Shown in pieces: positions 39,501-51,500 of a DNA stretch of 64,000 nucleotides. A program made the position numbers and the translations under genes. Source of the DNA: Cryptomeria japonica (lineage: Eukaryota; Streptophyta; Pinopsida; Cupressales; Cupressaceae); contig NC_081415.1 of the NCBI RefSeq assembly GCF_030272615.1, forward strand, positions 262,308,925-262,372,924, written 5' to 3'. Numbering within the stretch: position 1 is the first letter of the stretch; every line of letters starts with the position of its first letter. The notes under the pieces were generated by a model. That model worked only from the letters and a program-made list of their open reading frames with translations. It did not search any database and was not told where the DNA came from.

Positions 39501-42500
39501 TACCATCGATGGGGGTTTCTAAAGAGAGATGGAAATTCTGAAAACAGAAAAGGGATGAGAGTTAATTTAACAAATCAGGAGATTACCTAAACAAATATGC
39601 CAAAAAATCTTAAAACTAGAAAAATAAAAAATGTTCAAATATAAGAAAATAAGAGCTTACTCACAAAAGTAATCCCAAAAATCCTTAAAACTATGAACTA
39701 AGAACATTCTGCAGAAATCTTCCTAGAGAGTACATGTAGCCCTAGTTCAGGAAAGTATTGTTTCTCACCCTCCACATTAGACCTTTGTTGTGCACACCTC
39801 ATGGGACTACTCGCATGCTTGCACTCCCCAATAATAACCTGTGTCCACATGCTAGTTGTTGTACCCGTGCAAAAAAATTCATATTGTGTCATGTTTTAAA
39901 ATCAAAATCTGGTCATTTGTCATTTGTATGTCACACTCTATTCCTCGTTCCCAATAGTTGTCAATGTTGTCATTGTTGTTTTTGGCTAACACCTTTGTAG
40001 GGTTAATGATTGGAGTTATCTAGTGCATTAGGCAAGGAGAGAAGCACCGGAAGGAGTTATCTATCTAGTGTCCTAGGCAAGGAGAGAAGAGTGAAAAAAA
40101 CAAAAGATCAAAATTAGAAATATATCTTCCTATGTAAATTAATGTGCTTGCTTCCTTCTTATTTTCTCGTTGACTTGAAGAGAAATGCCATTGGATTAGT
40201 TTGGAGCACATTTGTAGCAGCTTATAAATAATGGGTGTATGCCATAGTTCCATCAAGTTTCCTGACAGGGTGATGTGGGAATGGGTTTCAGGGAAGGGGG
40301 GACCAAGCGCCTAGATTCGAGAATAGTGAAGGGACGACAAGAGGATGATAGTGGAGCAAAAGTGGAGGGGGCGACACTATAAAGTTATAAACAAATTGAG
40401 GTGAATTGAAATCTTCAAGTCAAAATCTTCAATATAATATCTCCATGAGTGCCCCATTAAAGGCAAATGAGTTTTCACAAAGTTAAATGTTGTAATCAGT
40501 ATGTAATGGTACGTGCCATATAGTGAGTGACCTAGCAAAGGTGGTGGTGCTGTTTGGGGGACATTTCCCCCAATTCATCCAATCCACCTATACCTTGCAA
40601 ATCTGCTCCTTTTAAGGAATCATGGCTAAGGATGATCATTCAAGGAAATATGCCAAGTAAGCATCAAGACTTAAAGCCAAGGAAGAGGTCGAGATTTACA
40701 AGCAATGATGGCAAATGAAAAGGGGTTCATCACCAATGAGATACAACCTCCATATGTGCAAGAAGATGAACAAAGGATGGGATCACTACATGAAGAACTC
40801 AAAAGAAGGCTCAAGACATTACAACAAGAGTTGCATTGCAAAAGGAAGATGCTACAACAACAACAATCTTAAATTTCCTTCGAAAATCCAAGATTAGGTC
40901 CAGTACATTCAAGATATTTGAAGGAAGATGATTGTAAGATCAAGGTCAAGATTCACATACTCAAAGCAAGATGATATTCAAGATGAGGAATTCTAAGGAT
41001 GAAAAGGACATTGCAACATGAAGTCAAGAACTCCACTAGGGAATTCAAGTCCAAGGTGAATTTCAAGATCAAAGAGTGTCAAGGAAGGAGATATTTCAAG
41101 AATCAAAGGTTGAAAGTGGAAATGCATCACAAGGAGGAAAATTCCCAAAAATGAGAATGAAATGCAAAAATGATCAAGGGTGACATTGTGATAGTTTTAG
41201 AAGAGTTAAACAAGTTAGAAACTTGATCACTAAGATGATACAATTTGCGAATATGAACCATCACATTTGTCATAGGATTGGATAATGTTAAGTATCAAGA
41301 GATATTTCTTGCAATGGAATATCAAGTCTACAAGGCATTCAAATAGCTGAGGTGGTGACAATTCATACTCAACTAATTAAGTAATTCCAAGTCAATATGT
41401 CCAAGTTCAATGTTCCTAACTCATCAACAAACTACACATGTGGAAGGAACTGAATTTGATGTACCTAACCTTGTTTCTTATTGGTCTTTCACTTAAAAGG
41501 ATGTGTAATCAAGCATATGTAATGATTTCATTGGTCAAAGAGAAGTTAGTTGTAACTAACCCTAATTAGGAGTTTGTTGTCTTAATCTTGGCCATTGATT
41601 CTAAATCAATCCTAGCCTCTGAATTGTAATTGGGGTATCTATATAAGACATTACCATCTCATTTGTAAAGGTTAATAGTTGAGTAGTAGAAGAGTAGTTG
41701 GGTAAGTAGAAGTAGAGTAGGAGGGAAGACAAAAAATGTTGCCAAGGCTTGATGGAATAAACATACTACTTTCATTGAAGATATGGTGGATTTTGTGTGT
41801 TATTTCAGCATGTTGCATGGTTTCTACTTCTCTAAATTTAGATAAAGCTCATTGATCTTAATGGAGCAATGCGATGATATGTGATGAATCCCTTGGTTCA
41901 TACTTTTTTGCGGTTTGCTGATTGTAAGCGATAGTGTAAAGTTAGTTTGAGTCTAATTATTGTTGCTAAGTTCGATTGTGGATTTTTGTTGAAGTTGCCT
42001 GAGCATTGGGTGACGAAGCAAAGCTTGATTTAAGGAATTCGTCTATCAAAGCATCATTCATTATCATCATTGTCCTTAGGTGTTAGATTAGATTTCTCTA
42101 AACCCTTTCCCTTTTGAACTTTCTTTATTTGAGAGAAGTTAATTTGCAAGTTCCAGTTGTGATTCATAAGTGTATGTCCCTTTGTGATACCAGCATATCA
42201 CATCATTACAATTGAGTCTATTTATTGCATTGCCAAAATCTGACTAAAGAAACCTTGGGGTAATCTTATTTGATCACATTGTTTAGCACATAAGGTTTCC
42301 TTGTTCAAGAGAGGATAGAATACTTAGTATTTTACTCTATGTTCAAAGTGCTTAAAATTACATCAACAAGTTGGAGATGCCTGGGCACCCTTATTTGTTT
42401 ACTTTAAACACAGAGTATGCCATACTTTTGATTCTCAATCCTTGACAAGTGGTATTGGTTATGAGGTATCGCCAGCCCTTGATCCTTGATCCCTGAAACT

Positions 42501-45500
42501 TTGAATCTCCTGCATTTTTCACTATTCACTCCTGCCCACCTCTCCGCACAACTCAAGTTGCCTTTGATGACTTGATTGGATGCCACAACTACTCCAAGTG
42601 GCTTTTTCTACCCATAAAATTATCCATCTTAAGGGTGAGGATTCAAATTTACTTCAAGCAATAGAGGATGAGGAACGACATGCCATCAATGCAATGGTTA
42701 TGTTTCTAAGATAGATAGTTTCCATGCAAACTCTAGGCTACCATTTTGGTGGATTTTGTGGGATCTAGAAGAGTGTTTCCTTATATGCATCAATGAGGCT
42801 CACAATGGAAACATGTACTGCTGTTTCATTGCATCCTTAAGAATTTCCATGTGGAAATTGCTTTCCTTATCTGATGTCACATTAACTACTTTGCGTATAT
42901 TTAGTTTCATTTATTTCAAGTGCTTGATTCTTATCCTAAATGCTGGCTAGTTTCAGATATTTTATAAATTCTAGTTTCATTTTCTCTTGTTATCCACTAC
43001 AAGATGCATTCTTGTGGTTGCAAGAAAGTTTGAAGAAAAACTTGTTAATGTTTGTAGCTTCAGTCGAATGATCATTTAGAATACATATAATATATGTTGA
43101 TTAATAATAATATATTATTATGTTATATTATATTATTATCAATCATATAAAATTTAATAATCAATATTAATCTATTATATTATTCTAAATTAATAATTGA
43201 TTGATGAAACATTATAATATTGATTAAATTATTATAATTAAAGGAGAGACATGTCCGTTCAAGGACATGCCTCTCCAAAGGAATATATATAGTATAATGT
43301 TATTCAATTTGAGAACACATAGAATTCCAAGAATGCAAGTATCAGATTGAATCAGATATATACATTAAAATACATCCCAATAAAACCTGGGAAAATCAAC
43401 ATTGTATCAGAGCTCAGGCCTGTGAAGTTTAATTTGGAGGTTGGAGAGGGTTGGAAAATTCAGTTTTTTCTAGAATTTTCAGTCTGAAATATGCCATTGT
43501 ACGGCCTTTGGTTGGCCTCAAAATGAGGACTATAATATATGGATGGAAAGATCTGTGTTTCTAGTTTTCAAATATGTTTATCTCATCAAATTTGATTCAG
43601 TTTTGTGAAAGATATGACGACTTTGGTGCAGGTCACTTGAAACCCTACCTAGGGGTAGCAGTTTTGGGAAAAATGTCATAACTTTTGTTTTAACCGTTGG
43701 ATCTGGCTATAACTTGGAGGAAATGTTTGTAATTAGATTTTCTAACATCTCACCGAAGAGATTGGATAAATTTGATAAATTGCAAAAGTTATTAATGACT
43801 GTGTGGGGCAGATCATAATGAAAGTCTTGATCAAAATTATGAAAATGTTCTACATCATTCAAAGGGAATTATGATGAGAGATGATTCATGCGTGATATTT
43901 CTTATATTGGCTCACCTTATGAAAGGAAATGCTTTAAACTTAAGATAAGTATTCCATGTGTTTATTAAGGCACATGAATTATTGAGTTTGTAATTTATGC
44001 TATAATATTGGCTAGTAAAATCTTGTATGCTTCTATCATTGGTATTTCTGTTCGAGATAATTTAGTTTATGAGCTATTTGTAATCTCTCTCTGACATACC
44101 TTCAGGACGAAAGCACAATAAAATTGAATTAAAGGGAGAAATAAATTGATGCTTATAAACGAATTGATGATTGAGACCAGATGCAGAGGGAGTCTGACAT
44201 TTCAAAAGAGGACAAGAGGTTGATACAAGAACTTGAGCTTTAGAGGGAGCAGATGGTTCAGTCAACTTGTGACAATTTCGATCATAGTGATTGAGAGGGA
44301 TTTTCACTATTGAAGGTGAAACACTTATGAGGTAAAACTTGATTCAATTGATTATTATACTAATGAAATCATTTAATGCCTTATGGGCCCTGTGTAAATC
44401 ATAAGGAAGTGACGACTTCCAAATGATTTGCACTTGTATTTTTTAGGTTATTGGAAGGTGACGATCTTACAGTAACTTGAGCTTGTGGATAGAATCGTCG
44501 ATAGAGGCAATCCACATGAGAGCTCGTGGATAGAATTGCTGACTGAGGCAATCCACGAAAGAGCTTGTGGATAGAATCGCCGACTGAGGCAATCCACGTG
44601 AGAGCTCATGGATAGAATCGCCGACTGAGGCAATCCATGTAAGAGCTTGTGGATAGAATCGTCGACTGAGGCAATCCACGTGAGAGCTCATGGATAGAAT
44701 CGCCGACTGAGGCAATCCATGTAAGAGCTTGTGGATAGAATCGTTGACTGAGGCAATCCACGTGAGAGCTCATGGATAGAATCGTCGACTGAGGCAATCC
44801 ACGTAAGAGCTTGTGGATAGAATCGCCGACTGAGGCAATCCACGTGAGAGCTCATGGATAGAATCGCCGACTGAGGCAATCCATGTAAGAGCTTGTGGAT
44901 AGAATCGCTGACTGAGGCAATCCAAGTGAGAGCTCATGGATAGAATCGCCGACTGAGGCAATCCACGTAAGAGCTTATGGATAGAATCGCCGACAGAGGT
45001 AATCCATGCAAGATCTTGTGAATAGAATCGCCGACGGATGCAAATTCACACCTTGAGACTATGGTCCCCTGTGATGAGCATCATATGGTTGATGCAAATA
45101 CTCCCAATATCATGAGATGATATTTTTGAGTTATGGTGAATATCATGTGCCTTGATATTCTTGTTTATACCATACTTCCTGATATCATAGTGAGATAATA
45201 TTTTCTTTATTCCATAATTAATCTAGAGTTAATGCATTTGCATTGATTTTATCTTCCCTAGCTAAGAGGGAGTGTTAATTATGTTTTGTGTAGCTATGGT
45301 GAGGGCCATAAGTGTTGACATGGGAGATCACTACACATTCTGTTTGATCATCCTCCCTAGCTAAGAGGGAGTGTTAATGTTTGTAGCTTCAGTCGAATGA
45401 TCATTTAGAATACATATAATACATGTTGATTAATAATAATATATTATTATGTTATATTATATTATTATCAATCATATAAAATTTAATAATCAATATTAAT

Positions 45501-48500
45501 CTATTATATTATTCGAAATTAATAATTGATTGATGAAACATTATAATATTGATTAAATTATTATAATTAAAGGAGAGACATGTCCATTCAAATTGAGAAC
45601 ACATAGAATTCCAAGAATGCAAGTATCAGATTGAATCAGATATATACATTAAAATACATCCAATAAAACCTGGGAAAATCAACAAAACTAAATATTTGCA
45701 ATGGGGCTTTATTAATTTTAAGGTACACTTGGATGTGTGGTTAGGAAAGGCAACCTAATGTGCTTTGTTCTCTTTCTGATGTTATCATACAATAGATTTA
45801 AAATTATTCTTTTATATCAATCAAGTAATGTTCAAATTCAAGGTGGGGGTTTTACTATCAAAGGGGCAATGACATAAATATTACTTGGGGTTAGTCTCTG
45901 TGTCATAGCCTGTAAATTATGAATCCTAATCCGAGTTTTGCAGAGCTTGTTCAAGGGGATGGAACTCTTAATCACAACTTACGGGGTCTTTGGAGGTCAA
46001 ATACTAAATAAAAATGTTCTAAATGCATGGGCTAGCCCAAACAAGGGTTTCCACTGTTCAATGTCATCTTATGAATAGGCATGCTGACTTCTTTTTTATA
46101 AACCATTTCAATGTGAATAATTGGCATCAGTACTAAGTTTAACTTGTAGGATTGTTTATAGCATGCTAGTTTTTACTTTACCTCCTTGCATAACCTCGAA
46201 GCATTTTGGAAATTGCAATTAAAAAGCTTGCATTCCCAATGCTTTTGGAGAATCATCTTGAAAATATTAAATGGTTGTCCATTTTGGATGACTTAATTAA
46301 TATAAAAGAGGCACCTTCACACTTGTGAACTGATAATTTTGATTGATAATGACTTTGAATAAATAATAAATATCAATGATTGCTGGTAGGAAGGCAATCA
46401 ACAACGAGGTGTAGTAGCTTAACTGACTAATAAATATTATGAAATTATATTGCAGCAAGGGGTGTAAGTTCTCAAAGCTCTTTTGACAGAAATCTTTATA
46501 AGCTTATCTTTATTCCAGAGCATTGAAGTTTGTCCGAACTATTTTTTATGCAGGCATTTATTCACCAAATGCGTATCGAGGTTTTGCTCGTGATTTCATT
46601 AAAGATTTAGAACAAATCAGGTAAATCTTGCTCATGTTCCTTTGTACAGTGTTTGAGAAGATACTCGTAGCATGGCTAGTAAATGAAATAAATGTTTCTG
46701 CTATATAGTGCACCTTTGCTTTTGAATGATGTCCTGTTATTTAGAAAAAAGTGTGTTAAAAAAATTGAATTGATGTTTCTGAACTCACCATGAAGTCGAT
46801 CATGAGGAAAAACTTATTACCATGCCACAGTTTATCATGGCAATGTGTTATAATATTAGTCCTGATCTTGCAGACCAAGAGCAATACTTGACATCATCAG
46901 ATCGGGTGAGAACTTTAGTGTTTCATCTTCAACAAAACTGCCAGAACAAGGCATCTGTGAGCGCTGTGGCTATATTTCAAGCCAGGTTCTTTTCATTCTT
47001 TTTGTTCATTAATGAATCAGTTTTGTAAAAGGAGAACCAAGAATTTACTCTCTATTTTTGTCTTTTAATTGTACAATTTCTTGGAAAATATTTCTAGAAA
47101 TACGAGATTATCAATTTATATTATTTGTTTAGCTAAGGACAACTATAGTTAGGAAGTCTAAACCCACAAATTTTTGTTTGGAAAAGTAATATCTAATTGG
47201 CATTATAGTCACCAAGTCAGGGCCTCTTCAACTCAGGCATATATGCTTTAGTCACATCAAAAAATTATAAATTCTTCTCATGAAAAATTATTGTATTCAA
47301 TCCAGCAATATTTGCAGGCAGAATGGGAAATTTTTTCACTTGATCAATCAGATTAGTCTTCTTCCTTAGCAATTACTTAACACTCGAGGAAATTAGGAAT
47401 ATACCATGGAACACTCCACAATTGCAAAGGAAATATAGCTTACCCAATGATGAGAGACGCTATTATACACCTTTCTTGTGGTGCCTTCTACTCTGCAATC
47501 ACCTTCTTACTATAAAGTTCACCACCAATCTATATTTATATAAGTTTCGACCTAGCTGCAAGATGAATATATACCTAAAGAATATGAGACATTGATATGG
47601 TGAGCCATAGGACATGACGTGAGCTCTGTCGCTAGGAATTTCCATTTATGAAAATATGTTCTGTTGAAATGTAAATTGCAATTATGTTTTGATTTAACTT
47701 CTTACTTTTACTTATCCACTCTCCAGCATGCAATCTCATCTGCCCTTTTTCATTGATTTTTCAAAGTTGCTATAGGCAGCCAATTTTCCCAAGGGCCCTT
47801 TAACATTCCCAAAAAATGTTAAGTTGAAGAGACAGCCCATACACTTCTGAAAAGACTATATAGGATCCTATATCTGCGGAAAAATCCCTTGGTGTTAATG
47901 TTTTAAGGCTAAAGGGGTAAAGGGATTGCGAGGTGGGTAAGCATAATGTAATGCCCCCTTTTGTATTTGATTTATTTTCTAGTTTTTGGAAAGGAAATGA
48001 ATCCAAACAATTATAAATTCTGGCCACACTTTTCAAGACGTTTAAAATACCAATATCAATTGACAATTGCAATAAACAACATCAAATTTTGCTGATTTAT
48101 GTCATAAAAACCGTAGATAGTAGAGCCAATTATGAGTTAGGGCAGCTAAATAATCTTCGAATATGTTCTATTTGAACAGTATAGCTACTGAAAACAGTGA
48201 ATGAAGATGTTGGTGTTGATTTTATGGTAGTGCTTGTTAACCACAGGCAAACATCAGATCTGTTGCCTTCCCAACCATAGACGATAAGCTCTTATTGTCA
48301 CCCCCGAGCACAATACATGTCCTTCATGTTATTGAATTCATATCTAATGATGCAATCATGACCTCGCATATATATGAATCAATACCTCCTAATAGACCTC
48401 AAGTCGGCCATATACTTTTGGTGCCAAGGATAGGGTCAGACCTATATATTACAAGCTACATATGAGTCTTCCTTAGTTGCAAGTTACATTTAACTTAATC

Positions 48501-51500
48501 ACAAGTTACACAAGTGGTTCGCCCAAATAGGGCCTGCCCCAAATTAGACTCATATAACTGAGATATCCAAATGCCAAGGCCGACAGGCCACTTGGCATTT
48601 TGTGCACTAGGTCGGCCCTAGAAGGGATCCAACCTAGCTACACAACAACACTCCCTCTTAGCTAGGGAGGATTCCTTCTGAATAACCAAGTTGCATAGTG
48701 ACTACCACCATGGCTATTCCCATGAAAAATACGTTCACCATAGCTACTCCCAGAGGGTGAACAAGCACATCATGGAATTTCTTCCATGATACCCACCATA
48801 CCTACTCGCAGTGGGTGGGCTCACCATGCCTACTCGCAGAGGGTGGAAGAGGGCTTTCACCTCAACCTTCTCCCAGAGAAGGGTGCATTACCACCATGCC
48901 TACTCGTAGAGGATGGAACAAGGGCTTTCACCTCAAACTTCTCTCGCAGAGATGAATGCATTAATAAGGGATCGCACCTTGAACTTCTTCCTCATAGACA
49001 AGAACTCATTAACAAGGGGTTGCACCTCGAACTTCTCCCTCACAGAGAAGAACTCATTAACAAGGGTTTGCACCTCAAACTTCTCCCTCACAGAGAAGAA
49101 CTCATTAACAAGGGCTTTCACCTCAAATTTCTCCATTACAGAGAAAAATGCTTTAACCAAATCTTCATGACGATGTAGCTCCCTTTGAAGCTAAAATGTG
49201 AGGCTCCCTCTGAAGCTGAAATGTCATGCTTCCTTTGAAGCTGAAATCAATCTTCTGACCTCCTTGTCCAAGGTTACTTTTGATGATATGTCAGACTCCC
49301 TCTAAATGCTGATTCTTCCTCTGCAAAGAAATGCAAGCAATCTTCCTTGAATGCAATCTCTGATTCGTCCTAGAAGCATTTCAGAGAGAGATAATGATAG
49401 TCATGGGAAATGTCAATATATGATTCACTATTCAATGATGTACATGACAATGAAAAATTCATGAACATTATTGAAACATAAAGAGTACTTATCTTTTATA
49501 ATTTTGCTCAGCAATGGAATTTCCATTCACTTGGATTGATCACACCGAAGCAACTAGTGATGGTCTGATGGCTGTGTGGCCTGTGGCCCTCGCCATCACT
49601 CATCATCTGTCCACAATATCTGCCCCGTGCATAGCTTAGGCATCATCTGAAGAGCTGCCTTTAATACCATCCACAACAAAGTGATGGACCAACCACATAA
49701 ATGCGACAAAAATCCACCTGTAGCAGGGTGTGCCAGAATGCTAAGCTGCAATGCCCATCCTAGGACAAACGTCAGATGATCTTCAAGAGCGACATAAGTA
49801 AGAACTCGAATAACTGGACCTTCAGTTGCAATATCATCCGATTCGCAACCCCATCCAATTATGCCTATGCAGGCTTTAGTGAAATGAATGCTTCATGTGA
49901 CTCTCGAAGCTTCTAGGATGATGTGAGAGTTGTTGCAAGGCGTTATTGCACGAAGGCCTTCTCCACCATTCTTGATCGTTAGGGGCCTCCATTCGCTTTC
50001 GTCCCCATATGTACACATTTCACATTTGTGTACGGCTTAATGTGACCATCACAAAACTCGCCACTATGGTGCTGCTCGATCTCAACCTTCCATTACACCG
50101 AGCAGTCGGTACCACGCGTACCGACTCACGTCGCTTCGTTGAATCCTTAGAATGCTTGCTGCCACCTTGTCGATGTCTCTAGCCGCGAGCGCTGTGAAGA
50201 GAGCGATCTCCATCACTTTCATTTGCTAGTAAAATGTTATGATTACCGGAGAGAATCCTCCACAACATGTTCTCCTCCCCGAATGAAGAAATAGAATGTT
50301 AAAACGGACAAAGATGTCCATAGCGACTCCACTTACCGTCAGCATTTCAATACCAGGCTTGGCGACTTTCAATGCCAAGGCATTGGACTGAATTTGTCAT
50401 TGAGCACTAATGACAAATATATTACAAGTTACATATGAGTCTCCCTTAGTTGCAAGTTACATTTAACTTAATCGCAAGTTACACAAGTGGTTTGCCCAAA
50501 TAGGGCCTGCCCCAAATTAGACTCATACAACTGAGATATCCAAATGCCAAGGCCGACAGGCCACTTGGCATTTTGTGCACTAGGTCGGCCCTAACAACAA
50601 CAGCTGGGAAGTACAAATAAGAATTTATAAGATATTTTGCACTCACAGAATGTCGTACCCAGTTGAATTGATGCAAGTTAAATTTAGATCAGACCCTGCA
50701 ATGTTTGTAAACAGCAAATAGAGGTCGTTGACTGGTACGGCTGCTGTTTGGAGATGTATGGCTGGCTGTACAGTGCTAGAAAAGACAGTAATCAGTCTGG
50801 AAATGATGCAGATCTGCTGGAAATAGGGTTGAAACAGCAATATATTGTCAAATGCATCCTCCCAATGATGGTGATTAGCTAGGGTCACCATCATAGGCCT
50901 GTATAATTCAGATCCAGTGTCTTTTCTTGCACAATGACTACCCTGAAATTCTGAAAACCAGTATAGGAGTCCTCAAATGTTATATGGCAACAAAATACTG
51001 AAATTTGCTTGCAAACCCAAATTGCCCTATTGCTGTAATTTTGCATGAAATCTTTAAAACTCAGCAACAAATACTGTAGCGCTATTGGAGTGACACTGTA
51101 GCAGATTATAAAATGTCTTCAAATCCTCAACAAGTTGGCACAATTGTGATCCCTGGGTGGAATCACCCAAAATCGGAAACAAGGGTTTTCTTCCTTGAGC
51201 CGATATGATGAATTTCAAAGGTTTTTGTCATCTAGAATTCAAACATGCCAAGAGTTTTTGTGCTTGAATGCCCTAGATTAAACAATTGCTCAAATCTGAA
51301 AGTAGTGAAAGTAGTATGCAAATGATATCTTGAATGATTTCAAATGAAGATATGCACCTCCTTGATATACCTTTTCAAATTGGTCCCTTGGGTCCTAAAT
51401 TTCCCTCCAAGTATTTTAAATAATTTTAGTTTTTGTTTTATTTTAAGTATTTAAAAATATGACAACTTTAACTAATAAAAAAAAAAGTGTTTAAAAATAT

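Larger units (their letters stand above)
43043..45684 (+). mobile_element. Non-autonomous LTR element, TSD AAACT
   Basis: 5' LTR 43043-43401 (359 bp), 3' LTR 45372-45684 (313 bp), both TGTTAATG...ATCAACA, flanked by AAACT (43038-43042 and 45685-45689). A primer-binding-like TTGTATCAGAGC follows the 5' LTR. A polypurine tract CTAGCTAAGAGGGAG precedes the 3' LTR. The internal region of about 1.97 kb has no gag or pol frame; its 3' part carries the 41-bp array. LTR copies differ by about three substitutions, a 1-bp gap and one 46-bp deletion, so the insertion is young. Confidence 0.93.
48235..50602 (-). mobile_element. Minus-strand non-autonomous Copia-type element, 5' LTR truncated
   Basis: The 3' LTR is at 48235-48650 (starts TGTTG on the minus strand). 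It is preceded by polypurine tract CTAGCTAAGAGGGAG (48651-48670). A 5' LTR piece lies at about 50417-50602 and is near-identical to the first 205 bases of the 3' LTR apart from a short gap. The internal region (48671-50416) has a hairpin and tandem-repeat module and about 1.1 kb of higher-GC sequence without gag or pol. There is no primer-binding site next to the shortened LTR, and no matching target duplication was found. Confidence 0.8.

Noticed and set aside
44448-44961. Series of 60-80-codon minus-strand frames of the type [16 protein letters not shown]
   Set aside because: They are generated by the 41-bp array; each is the same sequence shifted by 82 bases, with no independent support.
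44479-45050. CRISPR-like direct-repeat array
   Set aside because: Units are contiguous with no unique spacers, and the context is a plant LTR element in a nuclear intron.
48786-49178. 130-codon frame with [16 protein letters not shown]-type repeats
   Set aside because: The unit is 48 bp, a multiple of three, so one stop-free unit gives a long frame. It lies in the non-coding 3' module of the element, on its antisense strand.
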